Assembly: GCA_016712035.1 (NCBI GenBank)
Contig: JADJRT010000001.1
Span: 930,001 to 994,000 of the forward strand
DNA from: Flammeovirgaceae bacterium
GTDB lineage: Bacteria > Bacteroidota > Bacteroidia > Cytophagales > Cyclobacteriaceae
Direction: 5' to 3'
DNA length: 64,000 nt
Shown: positions 36,734-45,243 of the stretch, in pieces
Numbering within the stretch: position 1 is the stretch's first letter
How the letters are laid out: every line of letters begins with the position of its first letter
Made by a program: the position numbers and the translations under genes
Notes under the pieces: model-generated
What the model was told of the DNA's origin: nothing
The model's input: only the letters and a program-made list of their open reading frames with translations
The model's database searches: none

Positions 36734-39700
36734 GTGAGCAAATACAAAGAATTTAAAGATTTGAACCTTGCCCAGGTGGCCACCGATATTCTGGCTTTCT
36801 GGAAAGAGGAAAAGATTTTCGAGAAATCAGTAAGCAATCGCGAAGGAGCACCTTCATTCACCTTTTATGAAGGCCCGCCATCAGCCAACGGAACTCCAGG
36901 TATCCATCATGTAATGGCCCGAACCGTGAAGGATATTTTTTGCCGGTTTAAAACACTTCAAGGCTATCAGGTAAACCGTAAAGGTGGCTGGGATACCCAC
37001 GGCTTGCCTGTTGAGTTACAGGTTGAGAAAGAACTCGGCATCACCAAAGATGACATTGGCAAAAAAATCTCGGTAGAAGAATACAATAAGAAGTGCCGCG
37101 AAACGGTAATGAAGTATAAAGATCAATGGGATGATCTTACACTGAAAATGGGTTACTGGGTAGATTTGGATAAACCCTACATCACCTATGAAAAAGAGTA
37201 CATAGAATCGCTGTGGTGGATCTTAAAACAACTCTACGACAAAAAATTATTGTACAAAGGCTACACCATTCAGCCGTATTCGCCAGCAGCAGGAACGGGA
37301 TTAAGTTCGCACGAATTGAATTTGCCAGGGTGTTATAAGGATGTTAAGGACACCTCTGTTGTAGCGCAGTTTAAAATTACGCGCAATGCGAAGTCGGAGT
37401 TTCTTTTTAAAAGCACCGATAAGAATATTTTTGTTCTTGCCTGGACAACAACACCCTGGACGTTGCCCTCGAACACAGCATTGGCAGTAGGAGAGAAGAT
37501 CACTTATGTTCAGATCGACACGTTTAACAGCTATACACACAAACCTATTTCAGTAGTGTTGGCCAAAGCGCTTGTTGGAAAATATTTTTCGGACAAGAAT
37601 AAGGACTTAAAGCTGGAAGAGTATAAAGCGGGCGATAAGAATATTCCATTTCAGATTGTGCAGGAATTTACAGGCAAAAATCTGGAAGGTATCCAATACG
37701 AACAATTGATGCCATACGTGCAGCCCTTCTACGATGCAGACAAAGCGTTTCAGATCGTAGCGGGTGATTTTGTAACCACTGAAGACGGAACAGGAGTCGT
37801 GCATGTTTCGCCAACGTTTGGTGCGGATGACTTTAGAGTAGCTAAGCAAAATGGAATTCCGGCACTTACTATTAAAGATGAATTAGACAATGAAGTTCCT
37901 ACTGTCGATAAAAGAGGAAAATTCATTTCTGTAATTGGAGAACACCTGGCCGAAGGTGTAAAGAAATTCAACATCAAAACACATAAGCCTTTAGGTGCCG
38001 ATGATTTTTATGTGAAGAATTATACCAACGAAGATGAGCGTAATTCAGACTATAAGAATACTGATGTAATCATATCCATCATCTTAAAAGAAGAAAATAA
38101 GGCTTTTAAGGTTGAGAAGTATGAGCACACCTACCCACATTGCTGGCGCACCGATAAACCTATTTTATATTATCCGTTAGATAGTTGGTTTATTAAAACT
38201 ACGGCCTTAAAAGACCGGATGGTTGAGTTGAATAAAACAATCAATTGGAAACCTGAATCAACCGGCACGGGTCGTTTTGGCAATTGGTTGGAAAATCTGG
38301 TCGACTGGAATTTATCCCGTTCAAGGTATTGGGGTACACCCCTGCCTATCTGGCGAACGAAAGACGGCAAGGAAGAAATTTGTATTGGATCACAGGCCGA
38401 ACTCAAAAAAGAAGTTGAGAAATCAGTTAAAGCCGGAATGATGCAAGCATCCATGGTCGATGGTCAATGGACCATGGACTTACATCGACCATATGTAGAT
38501 GAGATAGTATTGGTAAGTGACAGTGGCCAGCCCATGAATCGCGAATTAGACCTGATTGATGTTTGGTTTGATTCGGGTGCGATGCCTTATGCGCAGTGGC
38601 ATTATCCATTTGAGAATAAGGAAATCTTTGAAAAAAATTATCCAGCTGATTTTATTGCCGAAGGTGTTGACCAAACCCGGGGATGGTTCTTTACGCTTCA
38701 CGCGATAGCGGTCATGCTTAACGAGAGCAGTGACGAAATCAAAGCGGTGAATAAGAAAGTGGGCAACGGAGGGGTATCCTTTAAGAATGTTATCTCCAAC
38801 GGGCTTGTGCTCGATAAGAATGGAAATAAGATGAGCAAGAGCAAAGGCAATGTGGTAAACCCATTCGATACACTGGCCAAATACGGACCCGATGCCGTGC
38901 GCTGGTATATGATGGAAAATGCGCCTCCGTGGGATAACCTGAAGTTTGATCTGGAAGGTATTGCAGAAACGCAGCGCAGATTTTTTGGAACACTCATCAA
39001 CACGTATTCATTCTTTGTTCTCTATGCCAACATTGACGGCTTTGTGAAAGATGAAATGAATACTGTGCCGTTTGAAAAACTGGCTCCCCTCGATAAATGG
39101 ATTATAACCAAAGAGCAATCGTTGATTGAGGAAGTAACCAAAGCGTATAACGAATATGAACCAACCAAGGCAGCGCGGGCTATTCAGGAGTTTGTGAACG
39201 ATCACCTTTCGAATTGGTATGTGCGGTTAAATCGCAAACGCTTTTGGCAACCCTCCTCCGCTAAAGCTTCGGAGGGCATGCCTGTGTTAAGTGACGATAA
39301 ACGCGCGGCTTATGAAACACTATACGAATGCCTGATGGTAACCGCCCAATTGATGGCACCTATTGCACCGTTTTTCAGTGAGTTGCTGTACAGAAATCTT
39401 ACTGATAACATTCGCAATGGCGCGAAAGAATTTAATACACCGCTGCAATATGAATCAATTCATCATACACTTTTGGTAAAGGCAGATTCGAAAAGAAAAG
39501 TAGAGGAGTTAGAAAAGTCGATGGATTATGCACAACGAATCTGCTCGCTGGTTCATTCGATTCGTAAAAACAGCAAGATCAAAGTGCGCACGCCCTTGCA
39601 GAAAGTATTGCTGCCGGTATTGGATGAAAAATTTGCCCAGCGTGTTAAAAGTGTAGAAGCGATCATTAAGGCAGAGGTCAATGTAAAAGAGATTCAATAC

Positions 39701-40237
39701 ATCGATGATGCTTCGGGCTTACTCGTAAAGAAAGTGAAACCCAATTTTGCGAAACTTGGCAAACAGTATGGTGCCAGGATGAAGGAAGTTTCTGCGGTAA
39801 TCAATTCATTCGCTCAACAGGATATTCAAACCATTGAAAAGAAAGGCGCGTTAAGCAAAGATGGATTTGATTTGGTGTTGGAAGATGTATTGATCTCATC
39901 CGAAGACATCCCGGGTTGGTCGGTGGCTTCAGAAAATGGATTAACCGTGGCGCTCGATATTACCCTGACAGAGGAATTGAAACGAGAAGGCATTGCCCGT
40001 GATTTCGTAAACCGGGTTCAAAATCTCCGCAAGGATATGGGGCTTGCGGTATTAGATAAAATATCAATTGAAGTAGAAAAGAATGGTGAAGAAGTTTCTT
40101 CTGCTTTGACGGAACATAAGGAATATATCCGCACCGAAACTCAGGCGCTTTCGTTGGAATTAATGGAGAAACTTTCGAGTGCCAGTGAGGTGGATATGGA
40201 TGAGTTTATTTTAAAGGTGAAGGTAACGGTGAACTAA
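36734..40237 (+). CDS. ileS: Isoleucyl-tRNA synthetase with two short palindrome-encoded insertions
   Basis: The 1167-residue class I enzyme has the HIGH-like motif PSANGTPGIHH (about 50-59), the editing domain, the KMSKSKGN motif (about 698), and the anticodon-binding and C-terminal domains. It charges tRNA-Ile and edits mischarged valine in the cytoplasm. The start is a GTG at 36734 giving MSKYKEFKDLNL. Two stretches look foreign to the family: about residues 570-582 (SMVDGQWTMD) and about 838-852 (PSSAKASEGMPV). Each is coded by a palindromic sequence and sits in a loop between conserved segments. This makes the protein slightly longer than typical relatives. The gene is otherwise complete. 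Confidence 0.95.
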   Translation: MSKYKEFKDLNLAQVATDILAFWKEEKIFEKSVSNREGAPSFTFYEGPPSANGTPGIHHVMARTVKDIFCRFKTLQGYQVNRKGGWDTHGLPVELQVEKELGITKDDIGKKISVEEYNKKCRETVMKYKDQWDDLTLKMGYWVDLDKPYITYEKEYIESLWWILKQLYDKKLLYKGYTIQPYSPAAGTGLSSHELNLPGCYKDVKDTSVVAQFKITRNAKSEFLFKSTDKNIFVLAWTTTPWTLPSNTALAVGEKITYVQIDTFNSYTHKPISVVLAKALVGKYFSDKNKDLKLEEYKAGDKNIPFQIVQEFTGKNLEGIQYEQLMPYVQPFYDADKAFQIVAGDFVTTEDGTGVVHVSPTFGADDFRVAKQNGIPALTIKDELDNEVPTVDKRGKFISVIGEHLAEGVKKFNIKTHKPLGADDFYVKNYTNEDERNSDYKNTDVIISIILKEENKAFKVEKYEHTYPHCWRTDKPILYYPLDSWFIKTTALKDRMVELNKTINWKPESTGTGRFGNWLENLVDWNLSRSRYWGTPLPIWRTKDGKEEICIGSQAELKKEVEKSVKAGMMQASMVDGQWTMDLHRPYVDEIVLVSDSGQPMNRELDLIDVWFDSGAMPYAQWHYPFENKEIFEKNYPADFIAEGVDQTRGWFFTLHAIAVMLNESSDEIKAVNKKVGNGGVSFKNVISNGLVLDKNGNKMSKSKGNVVNPFDTLAKYGPDAVRWYMMENAPPWDNLKFDLEGIAETQRRFFGTLINTYSFFVLYANIDGFVKDEMNTVPFEKLAPLDKWIITKEQSLIEEVTKAYNEYEPTKAARAIQEFVNDHLSNWYVRLNRKRFWQPSSAKASEGMPVLSDDKRAAYETLYECLMVTAQLMAPIAPFFSELLYRNLTDNIRNGAKEFNTPLQYESIHHTLLVKADSKRKVEELEKSMDYAQRICSLVHSIRKNSKIKVRTPLQKVLLPVLDEKFAQRVKSVEAIIKAEVNVKEIQYIDDASGLLVKKVKPNFAKLGKQYGARMKEVSAVINSFAQQDIQTIEKKGALSKDGFDLVLEDVLISSEDIPGWSVASENGLTVALDITLTEELKREGIARDFVNRVQNLRKDMGLAVLDKISIEVEKNGEEVSSALTEHKEYIRTETQALSLELMEKLSSASEVDMDEFILKVKVTVN
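38450..38478. repeat. Palindromic element inside ileS (TCCATGGTC type)
   Basis: TCCATGGTC at 38450-38458 and its exact complement GACCATGGA at 38470-38478 flank an 11-bp centre. The sequence is read in frame and adds about ten residues (SMVDGQWTMD) just before the conserved LHRPYVDEIV. The left arm shares the 12-mer TCCATGGTCGAT with the aguB-aguA palindrome. Confidence 0.65.
39251..39276. repeat. Palindromic element inside ileS (CCTCCG/CGGAGG type)
   Basis: CCTCCG (39255-39260) and CGGAGG (39270-39275) flank CTAAAGCTT. The element is read in frame as PSSAKASEG and lies between RKRFWQ and the conserved DKRAAYETLYECL. It has no sequence similarity to the other ileS palindrome. Confidence 0.6.
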
Positions 40238-40267
40238 ATGGGATCATGGTTGATGGAACAGACTAAA

Positions 40268-40975
40268 ATGAATTATAAAAAATATTTTCTCATTGCTCTT
40301 GCTATTATCCTACTTGATCAGTCGAGCAAACTGTTGATTCATAATTATATGTACATCCACCAGGAAGTAAATGTTTTGGGCGATTGGTTCCGGCTGCACT
40401 ATTTGCTAAATCCGGGTATGGCCTTTGGTATTCGGTGGGAGAACGAGTTTGGGAAATTGGCGCTTACTATTTTTAGAATCTTTGCCATGTTTGGTATTTC
40501 TTATTACCTGGTTAAAATGATACAGAAACCGGCACACAATGGATTTTTAATTTGCCTTGCGCTTATTTTAGGCGGTGCCGTAGGTAATGTAATTGATAGT
40601 ACATTTTATGGTGTGTTTTTGAACAATGCTCCCATTGAAGCTCCTACAAAATGGTTTCACGGCCAGGTGATTGACATGCTTTATTTTCCCCTCTTTCATT
40701 TTTACTGGCCTGATTGGGTACCCATTAAAGGCGGATCTTATTTTGAGTTTTTTAGTCCCGTATTCAATATTGCCGATTCATCAATATTTATTGGCGTGGT
40801 AACTATTCTATTTTCTCAGAAAAAATTCTTTCAAGAAGAGCTACCCGTTGCAGAACCAATAGAGATGAAAGAAGCCCCCGAAATTTCTATATCGGAGACA
40901 GATCAGCGAATTACCGATTCGGGAGATGTAACTCTGCCCCAGGATAAAAACACCCCTCGCGCTTCGGGAGAGTAA
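40268..40975 (+). CDS. lspA: Lipoprotein signal peptidase (prolipoprotein signal peptidase II)
   Basis: The protein has four membrane helices and the two catalytic aspartate regions of LspA: GGAVGNVIDSTFYG and FNIADSSIFIG, with LLNPGMAFGI in the first loop. It cleaves the signal peptide of diacylglyceryl-lipoproteins in the inner membrane. I chose the ATG at 40268 (MNYKKYFLIALAIILLDQS) because the first helix starts there; an ATG at 40238, directly after the ileS stop, would add ten residues and cannot be excluded. An acidic, proline-rich tail of about 40 residues follows the last helix. It probably shares a transcript with ileS. Confidence 0.93.
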   Translation: MNYKKYFLIALAIILLDQSSKLLIHNYMYIHQEVNVLGDWFRLHYLLNPGMAFGIRWENEFGKLALTIFRIFAMFGISYYLVKMIQKPAHNGFLICLALILGGAVGNVIDSTFYGVFLNNAPIEAPTKWFHGQVIDMLYFPLFHFYWPDWVPIKGGSYFEFFSPVFNIADSSIFIGVVTILFSQKKFFQEELPVAEPIEMKEAPEISISETDQRITDSGDVTLPQDKNTPRASGE

Positions 40976-41051
40976 TTTTTTATAAGTATTGCTTGGTATT
41001 TATGCGATGAGGTTGCGATTCTCAAAGGATACTGCGATCTTTTGTCCATTC

Positions 41052-42580
41052 ATGAAGAAAGCATCTGCTAAACGAATCCCAAAAGAAATTCTCGACCTTA
41101 TTCGCGAGCAACTGGCCCGTACCGGGTATCACGAATCGGTTGGTACTGGCCGGTGGAGTTTTATACATGGTTTACAAAAGGCTGTAAAAGATTTTGTTAA
41201 AAATACAGAGTCGCTTGATCCTCAACTCTCCATCAGCTATCCGCAAGGGCCTTCCGAAGATTTGTTGCGCAGAGCGTTTAATTTAAAAGTCCTCCAGGGG
41301 CAACGCAATCGCTTCGTAATTTGTTAAGTTTATTTGCCACCCAAAATCAATTGGATTGGAATGGCTTGATTCACGATCGGTTTACTTCGAAGTATAAAAA
41401 TTTACTGGATGCTGCCGATGAAGACATAGAATCAGATTCGACACGTCCCATGGATCCAACCAACATGGATTCGTTTGCAACGAAAATCGCCAACGTGTTG
41501 CTGGAAAAATTGAGCAAGAAGGAGATTGACTTGATTAAGGAACAGATGGACGATGATACGGCCTTGCGCGAGGCCACCGAAGAAACGATCGCGGGTCTAT
41601 ATGTGCCATCATTGAACGATCCATCAAAACCCGAATTTCCACCACGCCCATTTTATGAGCCTCGCTTTCCGGCCTCCAATACATTTCGTATAGAAGTACC
41701 GGGCTTTACCAATGTGTGGTTAAAGGATGAAAGCACAAATCCTACCGGAACGCACAAGGCCCGTATGGCCTGGGAGGTTTTAATTAAAGCCAAGCGTTAT
41801 AATATTAAAGAAGTTTCTCTCATTTCTTCGGGTAGTGCGGCTGCTGCTATTCAACATTTTTTCAATTTGTATAAGGTAAATACCAAATTGAAAGTGTTAA
41901 TGGATCATCGCATTAATGCGGATATCAAGCAATCCCTTCGGGCTATGGGGTGTGAGGTCTTTGAAACAGATCTTAGCAAAGAATCACTTACGGGTAAGGA
42001 GATTAAAGAACTAACGAACAACAAAGAAGGTATTGATATTACCTACCGTGAGATTCTTGATCGCTTCAATGATAATTATTATGATTGGTTATCGTATGAA
42101 GTATTGAACGAAGATCCGGCTTATTGTTTTGTTCCGTTTGGTACAGGCGATTTGTTCATCAATATTTTAATTATTGTTGAGCGCGAATTTAATAACCGCA
42201 TTTATAGGCACGATCCCCGCTTTCAGGGCGATATTCAGAAAATCGCCCAGTGTAATTTTATGGGCGCCACCACCCGCGATGCAAACTCGCGCATGGATAA
42301 ATTGTTTTCGTATTATCTGCCTTCGTTGGATGACTATCAGTTTTACATCAATTCGTTGATTCAAAATGATCGCATTGGCAATCTTTCTGGAATTCTGGAT
42401 CTCGATGAGAATTTTATTGAGGAGGCGCTTGAAATTAGTCGCAAACATTCCATTCGCTGCGAACCTTCCGGTATTGCCGGTTTGGCATTGCTGCTACAAA
42501 TGAAAGAGGAATTGCCACGAGATGAAAAAATGCTGATTATTAATACCGGATCAACGATTTATCCCGGTAAGGGTAATTGA
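41052..42580 (+). CDS. PLP-dependent (threonine synthase/TrpB-like fold) enzyme, one frameshift
   Basis: Two frames, 41052-41327 and 41321-42580, join if the frame is shifted near 41286-41292 (text becomes NLKSPPGATQSLRNLLSLFA). The protein of about 509 residues has an N-terminal region of about 190 residues without a family I know. It is followed by a fold-type II PLP domain with NVWLKDESTNPTGTHKARMA (lysine about 235), SSGSAAAAIQHF and CEPSGIAGLALLLQ. The lysine motif resembles threonine synthase and cysteine-synthase relatives, but the reaction cannot be stated. The end, NTGSTIYPGKGN, is abrupt and is followed at once by a region of direct and inverted repeats. Confidence 0.7.
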
Positions 42581-42603
42581 GCCACCACATATGTTTCCAA
42601 CCC

Positions 42604-42627
42604 GTGTTCTGTGTCCCCACAGAACAC
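42604..42627. repeat. Hairpin repeat, copy 1 (TCCC loop)
   Basis: GTGTTCTGTG (42604-42613), loop TCCC, CACAGAACAC (42618-42627): a perfect 10-bp stem. It is one of three related elements in the window. Confidence 0.75.
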
Positions 42628-42685
42628 AATATTAGATAACAGACCAAGGGGGCAAGGGTAATTAAGCCAAAGGTTGTTCTGGCAG

Positions 42686-42712
42686 AATTTCCATAGTTTC
42701 TTACTGGAAATT
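42686..42712. repeat. Short inverted repeat AATTTCCA / TGGAAATT
   Basis: An 8-bp perfect stem with an 11-bp loop just before the possible small ORF at 42719. No T-run follows, so it is not a clear terminator. Confidence 0.45.
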
Positions 42713-42718
42713 CATTGT

Positions 42719-42796
42719 ATGCGATCGCGAACTATAATTCAGTGTATTGGAATTTTGGTTGCTGTGATCATTGTAATCCTACTTTATCAGTCGTAA
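42719..42796 (+). CDS. Possible 25-residue single-helix membrane microprotein
   Basis: An ATG opens a 25-codon frame: three basic/polar residues (RSR), then an uninterrupted hydrophobic stretch of about 16 residues (IGILVAVIIVILLY) and QS before TAA. This charge-then-helix layout is typical of small bacterial membrane proteins. A GGAAA lies about 8 bp before the ATG and could act as a weak ribosome-binding site. It stands in the repeat-rich intergenic region. With only 25 codons, chance cannot be excluded and no homologue is known to me. Confidence 0.35.
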   Translation: MRSRTIIQCIGILVAVIIVILLYQS

Positions 42797-42830
42797 GTCG
42801 GTTTGATTCTACCAATGCCAATTTTAATCC

Positions 42831-42854
42831 GGGTTCTGTGTCCTCACAGAACCC
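42831..42854. repeat. Hairpin repeat, copy 2 (TCCT loop)
   Basis: GGGTTCTGTG (42831-42840), loop TCCT, CACAGAACCC (42845-42854): a perfect 10-bp stem. It differs from copy 1 at stem positions that change on both arms, so pairing is kept. Confidence 0.75.
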
Positions 42855-42918
42855 AATAAGTTTGGTCTGTAAAAAATCCTCGCTAAGGGAAAAGTTTTTT
42901 TTGGAGTAATTTTACCGC

Positions 42919-43401
42919 ATGGCGGAAAACCTGATCATTTCTACAGCGACCGATAAAGCGTCAAGATACGAGGCGCTTATTCCACAAATTGAAGCGTTAA
43001 CAACTGGTGAACCCGATTTGATAGCTAATCTGGCTAACATAGCCGCGGCATTAAAACAAACCATGAATTTTTTCTGGGTAGGGTTTTACCTCGTAAAAAA
43101 TAATGAATTGGTTTTAGGACCTTTTCAGGGGCCGATTGCCTGTACCCGAATTGCCATGGGCAAAGGTGTTTGTGGTGCAAGTTGGAAAGAAAAGAAAGTG
43201 GTGATCGTTCCCGATGTGGATAAATTTCCGGGGCACATCGCGTGTAGCTCGGATTCTAAATCTGAAATAGTGTTGCCTGCCCTTAAGAATAATGAAGTCG
43301 TCCTCATTTTGGATGTTGATAGCGACAAGCTAAATGATTTTGATTCAACCGATGAGAAGCATTTAACCCAACTCATGGGTATTATCGAAAGAATACTCTG
43401 A
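42919..43401 (+). CDS. msrC: Free methionine-(R)-sulfoxide reductase (GAF domain)
   Basis: The 160-residue GAF-domain protein has the three family cysteines in GPIACTRI, GKGVCGASW and GHIACSSDS, followed by SEIVLPAL. These define the free-methionine-R-sulfoxide reductase family (fRMsr/MsrC), which reduces free Met-R-O with thioredoxin in the cytoplasm. A GGAG lies about 10 bp before the ATG. With bshC and ytxJ it adds to a thiol/oxidative-repair theme in the window, although they are far apart. The gene is intact. Confidence 0.92.
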   Translation: MAENLIISTATDKASRYEALIPQIEALTTGEPDLIANLANIAAALKQTMNFFWVGFYLVKNNELVLGPFQGPIACTRIAMGKGVCGASWKEKKVVIVPDVDKFPGHIACSSDSKSEIVLPALKNNEVVLILDVDSDKLNDFDSTDEKHLTQLMGIIERIL

Positions 43402-43420
43402 CCCAGATAGTCAACACACT

Positions 43421-45202
43421 ATGGCATCCTCAGAATTTTACCGTCAACGCGTGCAGCATTTTAGTCAGCAAGGCAGGCAGATCGAAAAAATTATCAAGCG
43501 TTATTCAATCATTCGAATACTGATCTTTCTGGCTGCGGGAATAGTAATTTATATAGGAATTTCACAACCTTATTTTTTTTGGTTGTTACCTCTCTTGATT
43601 CTTGTTTTTTCATTTCTGGTTAGCAAGCAAACCCATCACGAAGAGGAAAGACAGTTAACGAATTATCTCGAACAGCTAAATGCTAATGAAGCGGATGCTC
43701 TTGAGTTTAAGTCAATAGATTTTTCTGATGGTAGCAGGTTTGTTGATGCCCATCATCCTTATAGTCACGATCTTGATATTTTTGGGGATGGCTCAATCTA
43801 TCAATATTTGAACCGATGCGGAACGCAATTGGGCGAGGAGCGATTGGCAAGCGATTTAAAAACCTTACCCTACACAGAAAAAGATTTAGTGTTACGCCAA
43901 CAGGCGGTGCGTGAGTTGGGAGCTATGATTGAATTCAGGCAGCAGATCTGGGGCGTGGGCCGACAAATAAATGATTTTACTTTTGATCGATCACCCTTGT
44001 TAAACTGGCTTACTATGAAGCCGCTGGTTTACAAAAAGAATTTGTTCACGTTGCTTCGTTGGGTTTTACCGGCTATTACATTAATAATTTTAGGGCTGAT
44101 TTATTTTGATGGAGCCTATTTTCCGTTGCTTTTCATCATGATGATGGTGCAGCTCTCTATTACCGGCTACTATTCAAAACAAATTGGTGATTTTCAGCGC
44201 AAGCTCAGTACCGGTAAAAAAGTAATGGGTAATTACGCGCGTATATTTGAAAAACTTGCGCACCAAAAAGTAGAATCAGAATTGATGAAAAGCCATCAGC
44301 AAATGGCGACACGTGCTTTTAATAAGGTGAAACAGTTTGCGGAGCAAGTCAATGCATTCGAAGCACGCATGAATCCAATCGCTATGATGTTTGGCAATGG
44401 ATTGTTTCTTTATGATTTTCAGATTTTAAATAAACTGGAAAAGTGGCGCGAAGAAAATGCAAATGAATTACCCCATTGGCTGGAATCGTTGGGCGAGTGG
44501 GATTCACTTTTATCGTTAGCCACGCTTCATTATAATTATCCGAACTATACGTTTGCTAAAATTAACAATGCACTTGTGTTGGAGAGTTGGGACATGGGCC
44601 ATCCCTTGATTCCAGACAAAAGTAGAGTTACCAACAATTTTGATTTGGGTAAGCCCGCCAAAGTATGGCTTATTACAGGCGCTAACATGGCAGGCAAGAG
44701 CACTTTCTTACGATCGCTAGGAGCAAATTTTGTTTTAGGAAGCATCGGGTCGCCTGTGTGTGCGAGTTATTGGGTTCAGCCTTTAGTGGCTATGCGCTCT
44801 GGCATGCGAACTACCGACTCTTTACAGGAGCATCAATCGTATTTTTATGCGGAGCTTCATCGGCTTCAGTCCATTATGGAAGAATTACGTTCGGGTAAAT
44901 CCATGATTATTTTGTTGGATGAAATTTTGAAAGGCACCAATTCAACAGATAAACAAGCAGGTTCGCGGGAGTTGCTACAGCAATTGAAGGATCAGCATGC
45001 TTTGGTCGTGCTGGCCACGCACGATATTGCTTTGGGTGATTTAGAATCACAATACCCTGATCAGATAACCAATACTTGTTTTGAAGGGAATATAGAGAAT
45101 GATCAATTGACCTTTGATTATACCCTACATAAAGGTGTGGCCCTGAAGGCAAATGCTACGTTTCTGATGAAGAAAATGGGTATCATTCCAATCAAGGATT
45201 GA
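43421..45202 (+). CDS. Membrane-anchored MutS-family ATPase
   Basis: The 593-residue protein has a coiled-coil start, two hydrophobic hairpins (about 29-68 and 212-245), a MutS core-like helical region and a C-terminal MutS ATPase domain with Walker A ITGANMAGKSTFLRS (about 419-433), QEHQSYFYAELHRL, Walker B MIILLDEILKGTNSTD (about 493-508) and LVVLATHD. It lacks the N-terminal mismatch-recognition domains of MutS1, and the membrane segments are not found in classical MutS. Bacteroidota carry such proteins, whose role is unknown to me. It starts 19 bp after the sulfoxide reductase gene and is intact. Confidence 0.85.
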   Translation: MASSEFYRQRVQHFSQQGRQIEKIIKRYSIIRILIFLAAGIVIYIGISQPYFFWLLPLLILVFSFLVSKQTHHEEERQLTNYLEQLNANEADALEFKSIDFSDGSRFVDAHHPYSHDLDIFGDGSIYQYLNRCGTQLGEERLASDLKTLPYTEKDLVLRQQAVRELGAMIEFRQQIWGVGRQINDFTFDRSPLLNWLTMKPLVYKKNLFTLLRWVLPAITLIILGLIYFDGAYFPLLFIMMMVQLSITGYYSKQIGDFQRKLSTGKKVMGNYARIFEKLAHQKVESELMKSHQQMATRAFNKVKQFAEQVNAFEARMNPIAMMFGNGLFLYDFQILNKLEKWREENANELPHWLESLGEWDSLLSLATLHYNYPNYTFAKINNALVLESWDMGHPLIPDKSRVTNNFDLGKPAKVWLITGANMAGKSTFLRSLGANFVLGSIGSPVCASYWVQPLVAMRSGMRTTDSLQEHQSYFYAELHRLQSIMEELRSGKSMIILLDEILKGTNSTDKQAGSRELLQQLKDQHALVVLATHDIALGDLESQYPDQITNTCFEGNIENDQLTFDYTLHKGVALKANATFLMKKMGIIPIKD

Positions 45203-45243
45203 TTTCAGAAAATATTTTAATAGCTTAGATAGCATAAAACTTT

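Larger units (their letters stand above)
42581..42918. other. Repeat-rich intergenic region
   Basis: This 338-bp gap between the PLP enzyme and the methionine sulfoxide reductase holds two perfect 10-bp-stem hairpins with a shared loop, one 8-bp-stem hairpin, a 16-bp near-perfect direct repeat (42569-42584 and 42654-42669, 15 of 16 bases identical; its first copy includes the stop codon of the upstream gene), and one possible 25-codon frame. No protein gene of normal size is present. Confidence 0.8.

Noticed and set aside
42715..42909. A 64-codon plus-strand frame in the repeat-rich gap
   Set aside because: It reads through hairpin copy 2 and has no hydrophobic pattern or homology; the 25-codon frame at 42719 is the better candidate.
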